Below are positions 10,049 through 22,800 of a stretch of DNA of 64,000 bases, piece by piece (positions within the stretch are counted from its first letter, which is position 1; each line of letters starts with the position of its first letter). The stretch comes from Misgurnus anguillicaudatus. Lineage: Eukaryota > Chordata > Actinopteri > Cypriniformes > Cobitidae. The position numbers were made by a program, and so were the translations under genes. The stretch covers positions 17,741,001 through 17,805,000 of the forward strand of contig NC_073361.2 of the NCBI RefSeq assembly GCF_027580225.2, read 5' to 3'. The notes below the pieces were generated by a model, which had not been told where the DNA came from, ran no database searches, and saw nothing but the letters and a program-made list of their open reading frames with translations.

Positions 10049-12954
10049 TAAAATATGGACATTTTTAACGACAAATTTGTCAAAACAACCTACTGATGGA
10101 CTTGGATACAGTAACAGTGGAAGTAACTGTGATGAAATTGCTTCAAAAACATAAACCTAATTTAAGCGTATTGCATTTTTTTATGATTACTTATTTAGGA
10201 TTGCAGAACATAACATGAAGGTTTGTGAAAATATTGATTTGCTTATTTTAATTTACATAAACGACTAAATGTGAATTTATACTTTCAATACTTATTGTTC
10301 AAGTGCATGCATTCATATTTTGCCGCTTAAAGTGGTATTTATTTATTTTATTTTATTTTTTATAATGATTCTTTCACTCAAGACATTGCACATTTGTGAA
10401 TTTACTATTTCTTTTTATATTTTATGTCTGAGGAGACTTTAAGAATATGCATGTTTACTTATAATTTTAAAGTGAGCAACTGTACATGTATGTACAGAAA
10501 ATCCAAGATGAATTTATTGTAGGTTTAAGGATAAATATTATTACAAATGGAATGAGATTTAGCCCCTCCTCCCCTAAATATTTTATTTCAATACTAACCA
10601 ACTGCATGTTAAAGTTATAAAATTTATAACATACTCTCGATGATTAAATAAAAAAATATGGGATATTTGCATTGCATAAATACCTTTTTGCAACTTTCAT
10701 TGTTGTTATTTAGAAAAAATTATGGATTAAGTTTGCATTTGCTACATTTTAGTAGCCCACAAACTTTGTATGTAAACAGTGTTGAATATTTTGTAGATCA
10801 CTTGTTCAATATCTCAAATGCCAACAATTAATATAAATTAAAATGACATTAATAATTATGAATGTTGTTAAGTTTACTTTTTATGCTTTCATTGCACAAT
10901 CATGTTATTAATCTGCAACTATCACAAACAATTCATGTAGATTTATAATGTTAGTGCTACACATAAAATATTGCCAAAAGCTTTGGTTTTGTAATCACAA
11001 AGGAAAGGATGTGACTATAGCCAGATGTAAGGCGTTCAATAGAGGGCAAGAGCAAGTGTGATAAAGTAAAAGATTAATGTTGGAAATTATAATGTTACGC
11101 TTTATTTGATAAAATTATGATAATAAAAACTACTTAAAAAATAATTATTCATATTAATTATATTATAGTAATTTACATATTAATTTCCATGCTTTTGTCC
11201 CTAAAGTAAATTAATAAAATTGATACATGCACAATAAATACTGCAGTATTTTGGAGCTTATACTATCACTGATAAAGCTTAATAATTAAATATCACAAAT
11301 TCATTAAAGAAGGTGCTCAGCAGAGCTAATGGTCCTTGATTATTGAAGCCAGACATTTATTATTGTAAACAGTAATGACAATGTTTCCAAAATAAAAGTC
11401 TTTTTCTTCATCTGTATGTTTACTTTCACAACACTTCTGTTTAAATTTGTTTTAAAGGTATTTTAAAAAACTTAAATAAATACATTTTTGCATTCTATGA
11501 GAATTTTTAGCTTGAAAAGGTTTTAATTAGCTATCTCAGTTAAAGACACAAAAGCTATTTCCAACTTTATGAGTTCTGAAGTTAAGTATTTAAAAAAAGT
11601 ATCATTTGAGTTAATGCATAAAAATGAATTGAAATGCTATTTATATAAAACCCAGATTTGTTGTGTTCTGGGTGCTGTCAGTGTTGATATATTATTTTTG
11701 TTTATCTATAGTATTTTTTTCTTAAATACCAACACATGGGATACTAAGATGGAATCTGTATTTATTTTGAAGTTTACCTGATAATGTGTTCATTTTTTTC
11801 CAGGCTTTTACATCAAACCTTAAACCTCACCTAAGATTGACAGCTTATGGACACATCTAATGGAAACCGCCTCAAAGCATTTGAGGAAACTTGATTTGAA
11901 ATGGTGCAGCATTGTGGTCAAGTTTGCTTTTTGTCAATCTTTAGTGAATAATGGTGAAATATCTTGGCGACTTGTATTTTATATGTAGCTGAAACTGTGA
12001 AGCTCGTGTGGACTAATTCCATTTTCAGACACCGGACTGAACCCGAATATACAAACTGATGTACATTTTTCATTCAGTGGATTTTGAATCAGACATGTCT
12101 TTGTTTCCTCTGATTCAACCTCAGTGGGTATATTGTTATGCTCAGATTATTTTTCAATACAAATTGTAATGTCTTAAGTAGGTGCATAAAATTTGAACTT
12201 TGTGAAGAGCATAGTTGAACAAGTTTAAAATATTCAAAAACTTTTTTGAACCAACTGATAGAGAGGTGTAGTCTCTCCCAGTATCGGAGATATTTTAATG
12301 TGATTAGTTCTCTAATCCTGTGATTTGTCAGGTTAGACTGAAGTTTAATCACAAGGCATAATCGCAAAGAAAAAAATGACTTCAGTTGGTTTTGTCTATG
12401 CATACACCAAAATAATAAAAAAATGATATAAAGTTACTTACTAATGAGAAAACGGTGAAACACACCATGTATGAATATTTCCTTGCCACTTGAAATTTGA
12501 GAAACCTATTATTTGACAAAATGTATTTAGTTAAAAAAACACATTTGACTGATGCTGAAAAGATTGTTTTAAATAAAGTGAAACCTACTTATTTTGTTGT
12601 TCTATCCTGAATTTTCTTATGTATTACTAAAACATGCAGTATTTATAGTTGATTTGTATGTAAAATAATAATGATAAAACCAACAAAGCAAAGAATAAGG
12701 ACGTGGTAAATACAGAATTTTGCAGCTTGAAGAGTTTTACTCATGGCCAAAACAGGCTTTGTGTTTGTTTGACAATATAAGAAAAAATATGTACACTGAA
12801 AAGTATGTTTCATGTACACACTAATGTGCTTTTTTGTTTTATTAACAAATACCTCACAGAAATTTTTGTGTTACAGTTACATTAATCTTGATATCAAAAA
12901 TGAAAGACAATCTTTTTTTGTTAGAAATTACATTTGATTTTGTCCATGAGACCG

Positions 12955-12960
12955 TTTATT
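12955..12960 (-). terminator. Candidate mthfd1 polyadenylation signal
   Basis: TTTATT on the + strand reads AATAAA on the minus strand, about 170 bp after the mthfd1 stop codon. It is the first good hexamer found downstream on that strand. Confidence 0.4.
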
Positions 12961-13127
12961 TTTTGCTTCCATTTAGTAACAACATGTATTCAAAATTGAG
13001 TGGCAATTCGATTAACTGAAACAGAAATTATAACAACATGGTTGAACATTAACTATAACTATAATCTTTGCTCTATGAGGAAATGAACGCATTTAATCCA
13101 CTGCAAGTAATCATGTGTGAATGAATC

Positions 13128-15947
13128 TTAGAACAGTCCAACAACATTTCCACTCTCAGGGTCAAGATCAATGTCATAGAAACATGGGCGAGTGGGAAGG
13201 CCTGGAATAGTTGGCATTGTGCCAACCAATGGGTAGAGAAAGCCTGCCCCTACACTGGCACGAATGTCACGGATGGGAAGAACAAATCCAGTTGGGACGC
13301 CTTTCCTTTCAGCATCATGAGAAAGAGACAGGTGAGTTTTTGCCATGCAGATAGGTAAATCTCCAAAACCCTGTTTGTTGTACAGGTCCACCTTCTTTTG
13401 GGCCTCTGGTAAGAGTTCGATGTCATCAGCACCATAGATCTTCTGCGCTATAATTCTGATTTTATCTTCAATGGGTAGCTTAGTATCATACAGCAACTTA
13501 AAGCAGCTGGGTGAATCTGCAGCTTTTTCCACTGCTCTGGCAAGATCTGCAGCACCAGCGCCCCCATCAGCCCAGTGAGTGCAACGTACAGCATCAAATG
13601 CCCCTGCTTCTTTTGCCAGTTTACAAACCAGATCTAGTTCAGAATCCGTGTCAGTCTTAAAAGCATTGACGGCTACAACTACGGGCACTCCAAAAAGCTG
13701 GGCATTTTCCACTTGTTTCTTCATGTTAGCACAACCGGCTTCCAGCAGTGTGAGATTCTCCTCGATATATTCTTTGGGCAAAGGCATGCCAGCCGTGACC
13801 TTCGGTCCACCTCCATGCATCTTCAGTGCTCGAACCGTAGCCACCAAAACCACAACGTGAGGCTTGAGCCCAGAATAACGACACTTGATGTTAAAAAATT
13901 TCTCCATCCCAATATCCGCTCCAAAACCTGCTTCAGTGACCACAAATCCCTGAGGCCCAACTAGTTTCAAAGCGATTTTATCAGCCAGAATCGACGAGTT
14001 TCCATGTGCGATGTTTGCAAAAGGCCCTGCATGAACAAACACTGGGTTTCCCTCCAATGTCTGCATGAGATTGGGTTTGATGGCATCTCGCATGAGCACA
14101 GTCAGAGCTCCACACACTCCCAAATCCTCTGTGGTGACAGGCTGGCCACTGCGGCTGGTCGCCACCACCATTTTCGCAAGCCTCTGTCGCATATCCTCGA
14201 GACTGGTGGTGAGAGCTAAAACTGCCATAATCTCGCTGGCCACGGTGATGTCAAACTGAGCAGATCTGGCATAGCCCTTCTCAGTTGAAGACTGACCGAT
14301 TGTGATTTTCCTTAGGAAACGATCATTTGTGTCCAGCACTCGCTGCCATGTGATAGACTCAGGGTCAATGTCCAGCCTGACAAAGCTTGTTATCTCTTCG
14401 TCTGTTAATGCACTGGGATCATTTTTCTCTACACCCAGTTTTTTAAGTCTGTTGATCTGAACTGGAGAAAACTTTCTGTGACCTTCGTTCAGTGGTACCA
14501 AGCGGTTAAAAAGAGCTTTATCAGACTGAGTTGCTTCATGGAAGATACGAGCATCAATCGCAGCGGCTACCAAGTTATTGGCTGCAGTAATGGCATGAAT
14601 GTCACCCGTCAAATGAAGATTAAACTCTTCCATAGGAACAACTTGAGAGTAGCCCCCTCCAGCAGCGCCACCTTTGATGCCAAACGTCGGGCCTTGGGAT
14701 GGTTGCCGTACACATGCAAATGCATTATGTTTGAGATGAGCCCCGAGTGCCTGAACCAAGCCTATTGTAGTTGTGCTCTTTCCTTCACCTAGAGGAGTCG
14801 GTGTAATTCCAGTTACAACCACATATTTCCCATCTGGTTGTGCCTGAAGCCGATCAATTGTTTTCAGGAGGACCTTGGCCTTGGTTTTACCAAAAAGCTC
14901 GACCTCGTCTGGGAAAAGACCAATTTCCTTACTAAGCAGCTCAATGGGTTTCGCTACACAGGAGCGAGATATAACAATATCACTCGGAACAGGACGTTGC
15001 AGGCTGAGTTTAGTGTAATTTATATTCCATTTTCCAGGTTCTTTTACTTGTAGGAATTTTTTGGCACTTAAAATTGTATTCTGCATAAGCATCGCCACGG
15101 TCATTGGGCCGACTCCTCCAGGTACAGGTGTGATGAATGCAGCATGATCTTTGGCGGAGTCATAGTGAACATCTCCAACGATTTTCTTCCCACTGGGTCT
15201 ACTGCTGTCTGGGATGGTGTTAATACCACAGTCGATAACCACAGCTCCCTTCTTCAGCCACTCTCCCCTAATCATCTCCGGTTTTCCAATCCCAGCCACC
15301 AGGATGTCTGCCTTTCCCACCTCTGAGGGCAGGTCTGCAGTCTTTGAATGACATGTTGTTACAGTAGCGTGATTCCACAGGAGAAGATCATGCATTGGCG
15401 CACCCACAATCTTACTGCGGCCGATCACCACAGCCCTTTTTCCCACCAAAGACACACCTGTTTGTTTGATGAGCTCCATACATCCATTGGGCGTACATGG
15501 AATGAAGCAGTCTCCAAGGTCTCCACGAGCCAGTTTTCCTGCATTTATACTCGTCAAGCCATCCACATCTTTCTCTGGAGCCACAGTGTTGATAATCTTC
15601 TCTGTATTGATAGTGTGGATGGAGTCAAGGGGCAGCTGCACTATGAGCCCATGAACACTGGAATTCTCATTGATTTCATTAACACTGCATATAACCTCAT
15701 GTTCAGTAGCGCTCTGTGGAAGCTTGACATGTACAGCATTGATTCCAATCTCAGCAGCAGCTTTTAGTTTCATACTTATGTATAAGTTTGAGTCATCTCT
15801 GTCTCCCACCTGTAACACCACAAGGCCTGGTTTGAAGTTGGGGTGCATGCTCCTCATGTCTTCCACCTCCTTCTTCAGCCTCTCTCTGAGCTGAGCTGAG
15901 ATGTTTTTCCCGCTGATAATTTGTGCTGGCATCCTGAGACTTGTCAA
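13128..15947 (-). CDS. mthfd1: C1-tetrahydrofolate synthase (MTHFD1), intronless
   Basis: Cytosolic trifunctional one-carbon enzyme: methylene-THF dehydrogenase, methenyl-THF cyclohydrolase and formyl-THF synthetase, supplying folate units for purine and thymidylate synthesis. The frame is 939 residues; the human enzyme is 935. Residues 1 to about 300 are the dehydrogenase/cyclohydrolase domain, with the catalytic pair Tyr56/Lys60 in YISMKLKAA, the CDVDG-type loop ([19 protein letters not shown]) and [13 protein letters not shown]. The rest is the synthetase with its nucleotide loop [13 protein letters not shown] near residue 385, [20 protein letters not shown], and the conserved end [12 protein letters not shown]...GLF. 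Met6 aligns better with the start of known homologues than Met1, so either may initiate. The vertebrate gene normally has more than 25 introns; here there are none and no frameshift. I infer an expressed retrogene. It lies head to head with timm21. Confidence 0.95.
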   Translation of the reverse strand: MTSLRMPAQIISGKNISAQLRERLKKEVEDMRSMHPNFKPGLVVLQVGDRDDSNLYISMKLKAAAEIGINAVHVKLPQSATEHEVICSVNEINENSSVHGLIVQLPLDSIHTINTEKIINTVAPEKDVDGLTSINAGKLARGDLGDCFIPCTPNGCMELIKQTGVSLVGKRAVVIGRSKIVGAPMHDLLLWNHATVTTCHSKTADLPSEVGKADILVAGIGKPEMIRGEWLKKGAVVIDCGINTIPDSSRPSGKKIVGDVHYDSAKDHAAFITPVPGGVGPMTVAMLMQNTILSAKKFLQVKEPGKWNINYTKLSLQRPVPSDIVISRSCVAKPIELLSKEIGLFPDEVELFGKTKAKVLLKTIDRLQAQPDGKYVVVTGITPTPLGEGKSTTTIGLVQALGAHLKHNAFACVRQPSQGPTFGIKGGAAGGGYSQVVPMEEFNLHLTGDIHAITAANNLVAAAIDARIFHEATQSDKALFNRLVPLNEGHRKFSPVQINRLKKLGVEKNDPSALTDEEITSFVRLDIDPESITWQRVLDTNDRFLRKITIGQSSTEKGYARSAQFDITVASEIMAVLALTTSLEDMRQRLAKMVVATSRSGQPVTTEDLGVCGALTVLMRDAIKPNLMQTLEGNPVFVHAGPFANIAHGNSSILADKIALKLVGPQGFVVTEAGFGADIGMEKFFNIKCRYSGLKPHVVVLVATVRALKMHGGGPKVTAGMPLPKEYIEENLTLLEAGCANMKKQVENAQLFGVPVVVAVNAFKTDTDSELDLVCKLAKEAGAFDAVRCTHWADGGAGAADLARAVEKAADSPSCFKLLYDTKLPIEDKIRIIAQKIYGADDIELLPEAQKKVDLYNKQGFGDLPICMAKTHLSLSHDAERKGVPTGFVLPIRDIRASVGAGFLYPLVGTMPTIPGLPTRPCFYDIDLDPESGNVVGLF

Positions 15948-16513
15948 AGTTGTCTCGAAAAAGTGTTGTTGTTTAGTGTTCTACAGTTTAAGTAAGCGTG
16001 TGTTGCGCGTGTTGAACTTCGTACCTTTTGGATCTTACGCAATAGTTTGAAGATAACTCCGGAAACGTGAAGTTAAGACTTCTACGCCAATCGCTACTGA
16101 TTTTGGCTAGAAGGGATACAGCAAACGCCGCAATCTCGCGAGATGTTGGGATTCGGGTTAGGTTTAGGTGGAGGATTGTAATGAAAACAGCTTTTCTGAC
16201 TATATTGCATACACGCACGGCATAAATACCGTTAAATTTGGCATTCAGAGTTAGGTTTGTGGGTATGATAAGGATTAAAACAGCCCTCATCCTGCGAGAT
16301 TTCGGCGTTTGCTGTAGCCTTTCTAGCCACAACCGTCGCTACTTTTATTTTGAAAAATGATGAAAAAAGGCGTGAAGCCAACTACGCAGCTGGCATCGAG
16401 TTAAATATTGCAACAATCTCTTTGAAGTCAATATTTAAAGCATGTTGTTTTAGGAGTTACACGACAAAACCTTTATATTAGCTACCTAATTTAATTATTT
16501 TAAACTAAAGTGA
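15948..16513. promoter_or_regulatory. Divergent mthfd1/timm21 promoter region
   Basis: Only 566 bp separate the two start codons, so both 5' UTRs and promoters must lie here unless one gene has an upstream non-coding exon. No TATA box was evident near either start. Nearly half of the interval is occupied by a MITE. Confidence 0.5.
16099..16335. mobile_element. hAT-type MITE in the divergent promoter
   Basis: Inverted arms of about 40 bp, including GGCTAGAAGGGATACAGC on the left and the near-complement GCTGTAGCCTTTCTAGCC on the right. They are flanked by an identical 8-bp direct repeat TCGCTACT (16091-16098 and 16336-16343), the usual length for hAT target duplications. The interior has no transposase frame. 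Confidence 0.8.
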
Positions 16514-18353
16514 ATGACGATGAGTTTTTTAGTATTAAGATTCTGCAGGACGACAAATAATGTGCCGCACATATTAAAACGTGTGCTTGACAGATTGCCG
16601 CAACAGATAGCGGCTTCACACACACAAAGTTCAGTTTACCAAACAAATCGATGTCCTGGATCGCAGTGGATATTGTGTCACAATCGATCTCTTCATGCCG
16701 GGGCTCAATTCTGCAGTAAGGACCATGGAAAGAAGGGTACAGATAATGTGTCCGTTTCCAAAACTTCATATACACCAACTTCTACTGCAGCACAGAAAGG
16801 TACATGCATTACAAAGAAAATATACCACATTTATGCCTAAATATTACTGTATAACGTTACTTGGGATATACAAAGACATGATTCCTATACTGCTTGAACG
16901 ATATGAAGAAGACTACATAGGCTAAACATTCATGCTTTATCTCTGTATACACTACAAAGGTTTAGGGTCACCTGACTGATTGATTTTTATTATCTTATAA
17001 ACCTTTTGATCTGAACCTTTTGGCATAGGTTTGAATTAGTAATATGGAAGAAGTTAATATATAAACATATATTAATTTATTTAAACACGATACAAAAATA
17101 TTCAAATGTTTTTGAGGATATAATGGGCAAAATAATGTAGATACTGTAAAGCAGTCAATATATGTAAATACAGTTTAAAAGCCTACAAAAGTTTTAACAA
17201 AACTAGGTTTATAGCAAGCAGTGGCTACACTGAAGATGCTAAAAAAAGTTTGATTTATTGTTTTTTTTTTTTAATCACAACGTTATATGGATACATCCAT
17301 AGTTTTAGTTTACTATTATTTTAAAATGTGGAAGAGATATACAAAATATACAAACACTTTTTAAAGATTGTGTATAATTATAAATAAATATGATATTTTA
17401 GTCTTTGTATTATACTATTTGATTTTCTTTTGCAGCTAAACAGGCTGGCAAAGATTTCACATATTTGATTGTGGTGCTCATTGGACTTGGAGTTACAGGT
17501 AAAGTGAAGTGTGTTTCATTTATATATAGTATAAACAGATAATTGCTGATATAGTTATAGTGATATAATTCAAATAAAAAGTCATTTATTATTTGTTATG
17601 CATGTGTTAATGTTTTAAATGATATAATATATGTTTTCCATGATCCATCTATACAGGTGGACTGCTGTATGTGGTCTTTCAAGAGCTATTTTCCTCATCA
17701 AGTCCAAACAAAATCTATGGAAAAGCTTTTGAGAAGTGCAGATCTCACCCAGAGGTTTATTATGTTTTATTATTAACTAATTTAACCCATGATCCTTGCC
17801 TTGCTAAATAATGCTTAAGGAACACTATATGAAATACACTATTGTTGAATCTATAAATAAGTTTATAAAATGTTTCCTTTGTTAAATGTAAAGGTAATTG
17901 GAGCTTTTGGTGAGCCTATTAAATGCTTTGGGAAGACCAGTGGACGTGGGAGAAGACAACATATCAAGTAATTTTTTTAGTATCCCTGAATACAAACACT
18001 TCTGATACATGTACATCATATGCTTTATACTTATTGTGATTATCTGCAGTCATTTTGAGTACGTAAAGAATGGACTCAAACACATGAGGCTGACATTTTA
18101 CATTGAGGGATCTGAACCAGGCTTACGGGGAACTGTTCATTCAGAATCAAAGGAGGTACACCAACATCTCATTTAATTTTAAATAAAATGTAATTAAAAA
18201 TAAAGTAGATAAAGTACTTAAATTGTTTGCATGTTGTTACAAAGCTGCTTTTTTTGACAGAATCCAGAGACAGGAAAGTATGAATTCAGGTATATTTTTG
18301 TAGAGATAGACACTTATCCCAAGAGGACAATTGTCATTGAAGACAACCGATAA
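16514..18353 (+). CDS. timm21: TIM21, mitochondrial import translocase subunit
   Basis: TIM21 binds the intermembrane-space face of the TIM23 complex, and in mammals also shuttles subunits to respiratory chain assembly intermediates. Six exons join in phase: 16514-16799, 17436-17498, 17657-17754, 17894-17967, 18050-18155 and 18261-18353 (TAA). Product 239 residues; the human protein is 248. Exon 1 encodes a basic, Ser/Thr-rich mitochondrial presequence (a second ATG is two codons on). Exons 2-3 give the single transmembrane helix ([20 protein letters not shown]). The rest is the TIM21 domain with [31 protein letters not shown], the MRLTFYIEG strand and [18 protein letters not shown] near the end. 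All acceptors and donors are AG/GT. A poly(A) signal follows at 18592. Confidence 0.97.
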
Positions 18354-18591
18354 GGATGATGTTTTACACACATGTTGGCAATTTAAATGACAGACATTGA
18401 AACTAGCATTTGTAAAAAGTTTTTTCTGTATGTCGCTACACCAAACATGGATTTAACTTGATCATCATAACTATGTTGACTAGCAGGAACTGAATTATAA
18501 ATCTAAGGTTCTAGAAACATGGGTGCTAATATTGAAACATTTTGTCTTGTGAAATGTTTGGCATGTTTGAATTATATAATCTGTGTTTAGA

Positions 18592-18597
18592 AATAAA
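18592..18597 (+). terminator. timm21 polyadenylation signal
   Basis: AATAAA 239 bp after the timm21 stop, followed by GT-rich sequence. Confidence 0.65.
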
Positions 18598-19094
18598 GTT
18601 GGAGAATGCAATTCATTTAGGAATAAATTGGAATACATGTTAATAAATGCATTTTTGGAAAAGGTTTGTGTACTTTTTTTGCTTTGGATTTGCCCAAAAT
18701 CATTAATAGTGTATTCTAAATTCAATACCTTAAATGGCTTTTGGCTTTAATTGTTTATGTAGTTAAATGCATATAATTAACATAGTGGTTCCTTTAATCA
18801 AAAGTAATTATTTGACCAAAGATGAAGCAAATTAAAAAATGTCATTGTCCTGAAAGCCATATAATAACAGAAGTTTGTTCTTACGCCACCAGGGGGGGTT
18901 ATGATACTATTTATGTACTTTTTGAACAATATTTAAATCTTTTCTTTCAAAACCTCAGAACGACAGTACAGATTTTACTTGGCATCATGTCTACAAATGT
19001 AAATACATAATATGTATAAACATTTGGCAGGTTAATTAACCACAATAAAACAAAAGTAGAAGGGACTTTTATTTTGACGGGAGTTTTTCCCATA

Positions 19095-19298
19095 ATGCCA
19101 CTAAGCAGACGCCTTGTTAGACAACAGAACTACAGCGAAACCCCTGCTCATGGAAAAAACATACAGCAACGGAGTGCTTTCTCGGAAACCGTTGATTGTT
19201 TCAAATATTACAATTTATTTACAGAAGAGATACACTCAGTCTACAAGAAGTTAGTGACACCGAGCGTCTGTAAAATTATACAAACTCTCTGTTTTTAA
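19095..19298 (+). other. Short unassigned open frame (67 codons)
   Basis: Opens MPLSRRLVRQQNYSETPAHG and ends KIIQTLCF. It lies between the timm21 3' end and the next gene, in a slightly GC-richer patch that could be promoter or 5' UTR. No domain is recognised and no homologue is known to me, so coding status is uncertain. It could equally be untranslated leader of the gene starting at 19866. Confidence 0.2.
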
Positions 19299-19814
19299 TT
19301 TATCTAGGGTGAATTTCTTTTCTAGCCCGTTAGCAAAGCAACTTCCTCTCTTGTGGTAACGTTAGAGGTGCGGGTGCTGTGCTAGTTCCCTAAAACTGGA
19401 GTGAATTATAACTTTTATAAGCTTTAAAAGGTAAGTTAAGCTCATTTTAATTACAATCGTGTTATTAAAATTATGTGTCTAAAATTTAGACGTAATGACA
19501 CTTTGAATGTATTTGAAGGCTAATCGTGTTTATGTAAGTTAGCCTTGTTTACATAAATACTCTAAGCCAGTGGTCGTGTTAGTTTATTTTTTTAGATTTT
19601 TGTTTGTGTTTTTGTTAAAGAACATAATCAAATTCTGTATATTACACAATATTTTTCGATGCGACATAAACTCTCTTTTAAAAGTTAAAAGCGTTAAAAG
19701 TTGTGTGTACACAGTACGCAGATTATTACATTTGTACAAGTCACAACTGTCTATATATAAAATAAAACTTACATATGCTAATCCTGCCAAACGCTGTTTT
19801 GGGTTTTATTTCAG

Positions 19815-19865
19815 TTTCACAGCTTGAAAGCTGATTATGATAATAAATACCAACTGGTGAGAAAC
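19815..19865 (+). promoter_or_regulatory. Probable 5' UTR part of the PPxY gene's first coding exon
   Basis: TTTATTTCAG ending at 19814 is a fair acceptor. A GGTAAGT-type donor near 19430, downstream of a GC-richer patch, could end a non-coding first exon. These two sites together make a plausible leader intron. Confidence 0.4.
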
Positions 19866-22800
19866 ATGGAGTTGTACTGGTACATGTAAGTTGTGGTCTT
19901 TTGTTGGATATTTATGTGATTACTATTATATTTGCTACATTATTTTTAACATTGTCAGCTCTTTTTTAACAGTTTGATGTTAATGAATATATATGACAGT
20001 AAATAAATTAGAATGTATTTCCTGATATTATATTTTCACTTTCTTCATGGCATGTAATTTTAGTAATTATCCTAATTATCTTCTTTCACAACGATTATAT
20101 GAGCTTGTTCCTTTATTTGTTTCAGAGTCGTCATAATATTTATTATGATTAAGATCTTCTTCTACATCTGCTGGTACCGTTCGAGGCAAAGACAGCTCGC
20201 TGCATACCTCAGCAATCCCCGCAATACACAGATCGTCATTGTGGGAGGAAGAGCATACCTGCACCAGGTCTGCGAAAGGCAAAATGTGAGTCAAAGCTTT
20301 ATCAACTGCTTTCAGTTTTTTTAGGGTGTGGCTATTTGACTGTGAGTCATTAGATGCGTATGTAATCGGTATTTAAAAGCGAAAAATCCCTAAGATTCAT
20401 AACAACAAAACTAAAACTAGATTGGGGTGTTTTTCATATGTGACCATTAAAGTGTCAGAAAATGTTTGTATGTAAATACCAATGAGACACTGTTGGCATT
20501 TATTCCAGACCCACACCACTTAACACCACTGGTTTAATACGAAAAAAAGAGTATACTTCCACACTTCTCCATATGTTAAAAATAAGTAGTTTTCAGGGCT
20601 TTCAAGCTTTAAAATCAATTTATTACACATCTATTATGCATCTATTATGAACTTGGGTATAAAGCACTTGAGTTGTATGAGCTAACTTTTGTAAAACCAT
20701 TACAATGTCCCATAGTATAAAAAACTGTATTTACCTAGGCATAGATGAAAAATAATAGCTCTGTGCATTGTAATGACATATCGTGAGCCTCACGTGTTTG
20801 TTTCCTCATTTTATGTAAACCTCGTGCATGCAAAAGACTGCTGGAAAACAGGCCATCTCAACATAACGCTGACTGTGATGTCACAGTCGAGATGTACGCC
20901 CCCTACATTAAATTGCATATTAATTAAAAAGTTGTGACTGCTGAGTTAGTGCTACATGCTAATTAATGCTATATGCTAGCGTTTAGGCTGAAGTTCTACT
21001 ATTGACAATTTTGCAGGTCCATACTGAAAAAAAAAAACACAAACTTGCCACTCAGAACCATCCATTAACTATCTTAAAATTATTATTTGTTCCTCAAAAA
21101 TCTGTATTTTCGTCTTATACATGCTCAAACATAAAAGGTCTGTTTACTAGTGTGAGCTACTGAAATGAGCCGCAGAGCTCAGCATTATTATTCATGACCC
21201 TTCCAAATAATAAATAAATAACAATAGACCATTCCATTAAAAGGACAAATCCTAGGGTTGTAAATGGACATGTAAAAACTTTTTGGATAATTTTTACACT
21301 TAATAATTCATGATATAAAATAATCTTGTCTTAGATTTCGAATTAAACAAAACATAAAAGCATATTGAAATATAAAATGTAGTGCTTTTGGTTGGTAGCT
21401 ATATTTTTCTGAAGTTTGATTAAATCGAATTGATATTTTTTATAAAATGTCATAAAACTGCCCCTTGGCACCATCTTGTGCAAGATTGGGAATAACTAGG
21501 TTGAAGTATGTTTGGCTTTTAGACTGAATAAGGGTAATTTCTTTAAATTCATGTTCCTGTAGAGACTTTGCATGTACTATTTACATACTCAGAAGGTCAG
21601 AAGCAGCTTTCGTGCGCCTCCACTTTTGCTTTTTCACAACACCAGTTTTGACCTTGGTTTTTTTTCTCATGATGCAAAAAAGTATCACTCCAAAAGCTAC
21701 ATCGAGGATTTGTTAAACCAAACTGAGGGCTGCTTCTCAGGTCTCGAGTGTGTGTAATTCGCACAGGTCTATAATTGTGTGAGCTCTCCTGTATAAGAGA
21801 ATGCTTTCACTTGTTGGTGCCCAGCACTTGTCAAATCTAGCCGGTGCCTGTGAAAAGGCTTGAAGATGCCAGGAGAAGCAGTTTAGATGGAGGAAAAGTG
21901 GGGCCCACAGCTAAGGGACGTGACAATGCTGACAAAACCTTTTAGGAATGTTATTGTGTTTTTTGGCAGTTTATCTAAAGCTTATTCACTCATACAGTCA
22001 GATTATTGTATCCTTGAGTGTAACATTTCTCTGTAGGAGACTCAAGTGTAGAAAACGTTTTGGATCATGTTGAAACCCGTAACACTAAATTCATTTTTTT
22101 ATTTTGACAAAATTTTGTGCACGTGAAAATATGTGCATGGTCGAAAGCTTTGCAAAGTATAGTTTATTTGTCTCGTACGTGTACACAGACATTAGACACT
22201 TGCGCATTGTGACAAAATGTCATACTGACTTGTCCTGTAGGCGCATATGCGACCTACGCATACAATGTAAGTGGGGTTTCAAAAATCTGGCGATTCGGAA
22301 AACGAAAATTGCATCACGCAGCCTATGTGGACCCTTGTGAATGCATAAAAAATGGACCATACTTTAAGTTTATAAATGCATGTTACTTCAATACTTCAAA
22401 GATAATAATATATGAACATGTTTTATCTATAGCACTATTAACTCTGATACATCTTAGATTTCCATTCACATCATTCTTATTGCATCATCTTTGCTTTTCA
22501 AACTTAACTTTTATAGGCCATATCTTATTTCCATGTCTATGTTATGTCAGACATTTACTGCAGTTGTTATTTCTTCTGAAGTGCAATGATATATTTTTAG
22601 AAACACAAGCCTCCAGCCCTCTACACCGGAAATGCCCTCAATTTCACAACAGTCATGCAGTTAACAGTCAGATCATAGTAGGACATCATGTGTAGTTTGT
22701 TTAGCCTTATAAGGTTATGTGGTAAAGGCACTACATTAAAGAGGAGTCTTTTCAACAAAGAGGTTTGTTTAGCATCAGATTACTGTATCATTAGTATAAG

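Larger units (their letters stand above)
8628..13127. other. neto1 3' side: probable 3' UTR plus AT-rich intergenic DNA
   Basis: AT-rich sequence with many scattered AATAAA-like hexamers, so the true poly(A) site of neto1 cannot be fixed. It holds fragments of AAGAACC/GGTTC-rich MITE-like sequence near 9040-9200, a complete family A MITE at 9386-9762, and the candidate exon at 9961-10048. From 10050 to about 12900 I see no gene or clear repeat. Confidence 0.5.

Noticed and set aside
15348..15767. Open frame of 139 codons opposite mthfd1, and other + strand frames in 13579-15894
   Set aside because: Antisense shadows of the strongly conserved mthfd1 coding sequence.
16514..16840. A stand-alone 108-codon gene
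   Set aside because: It is the first exon of timm21; the true frame leaves at the donor after 16799 and the remaining codons are intron.
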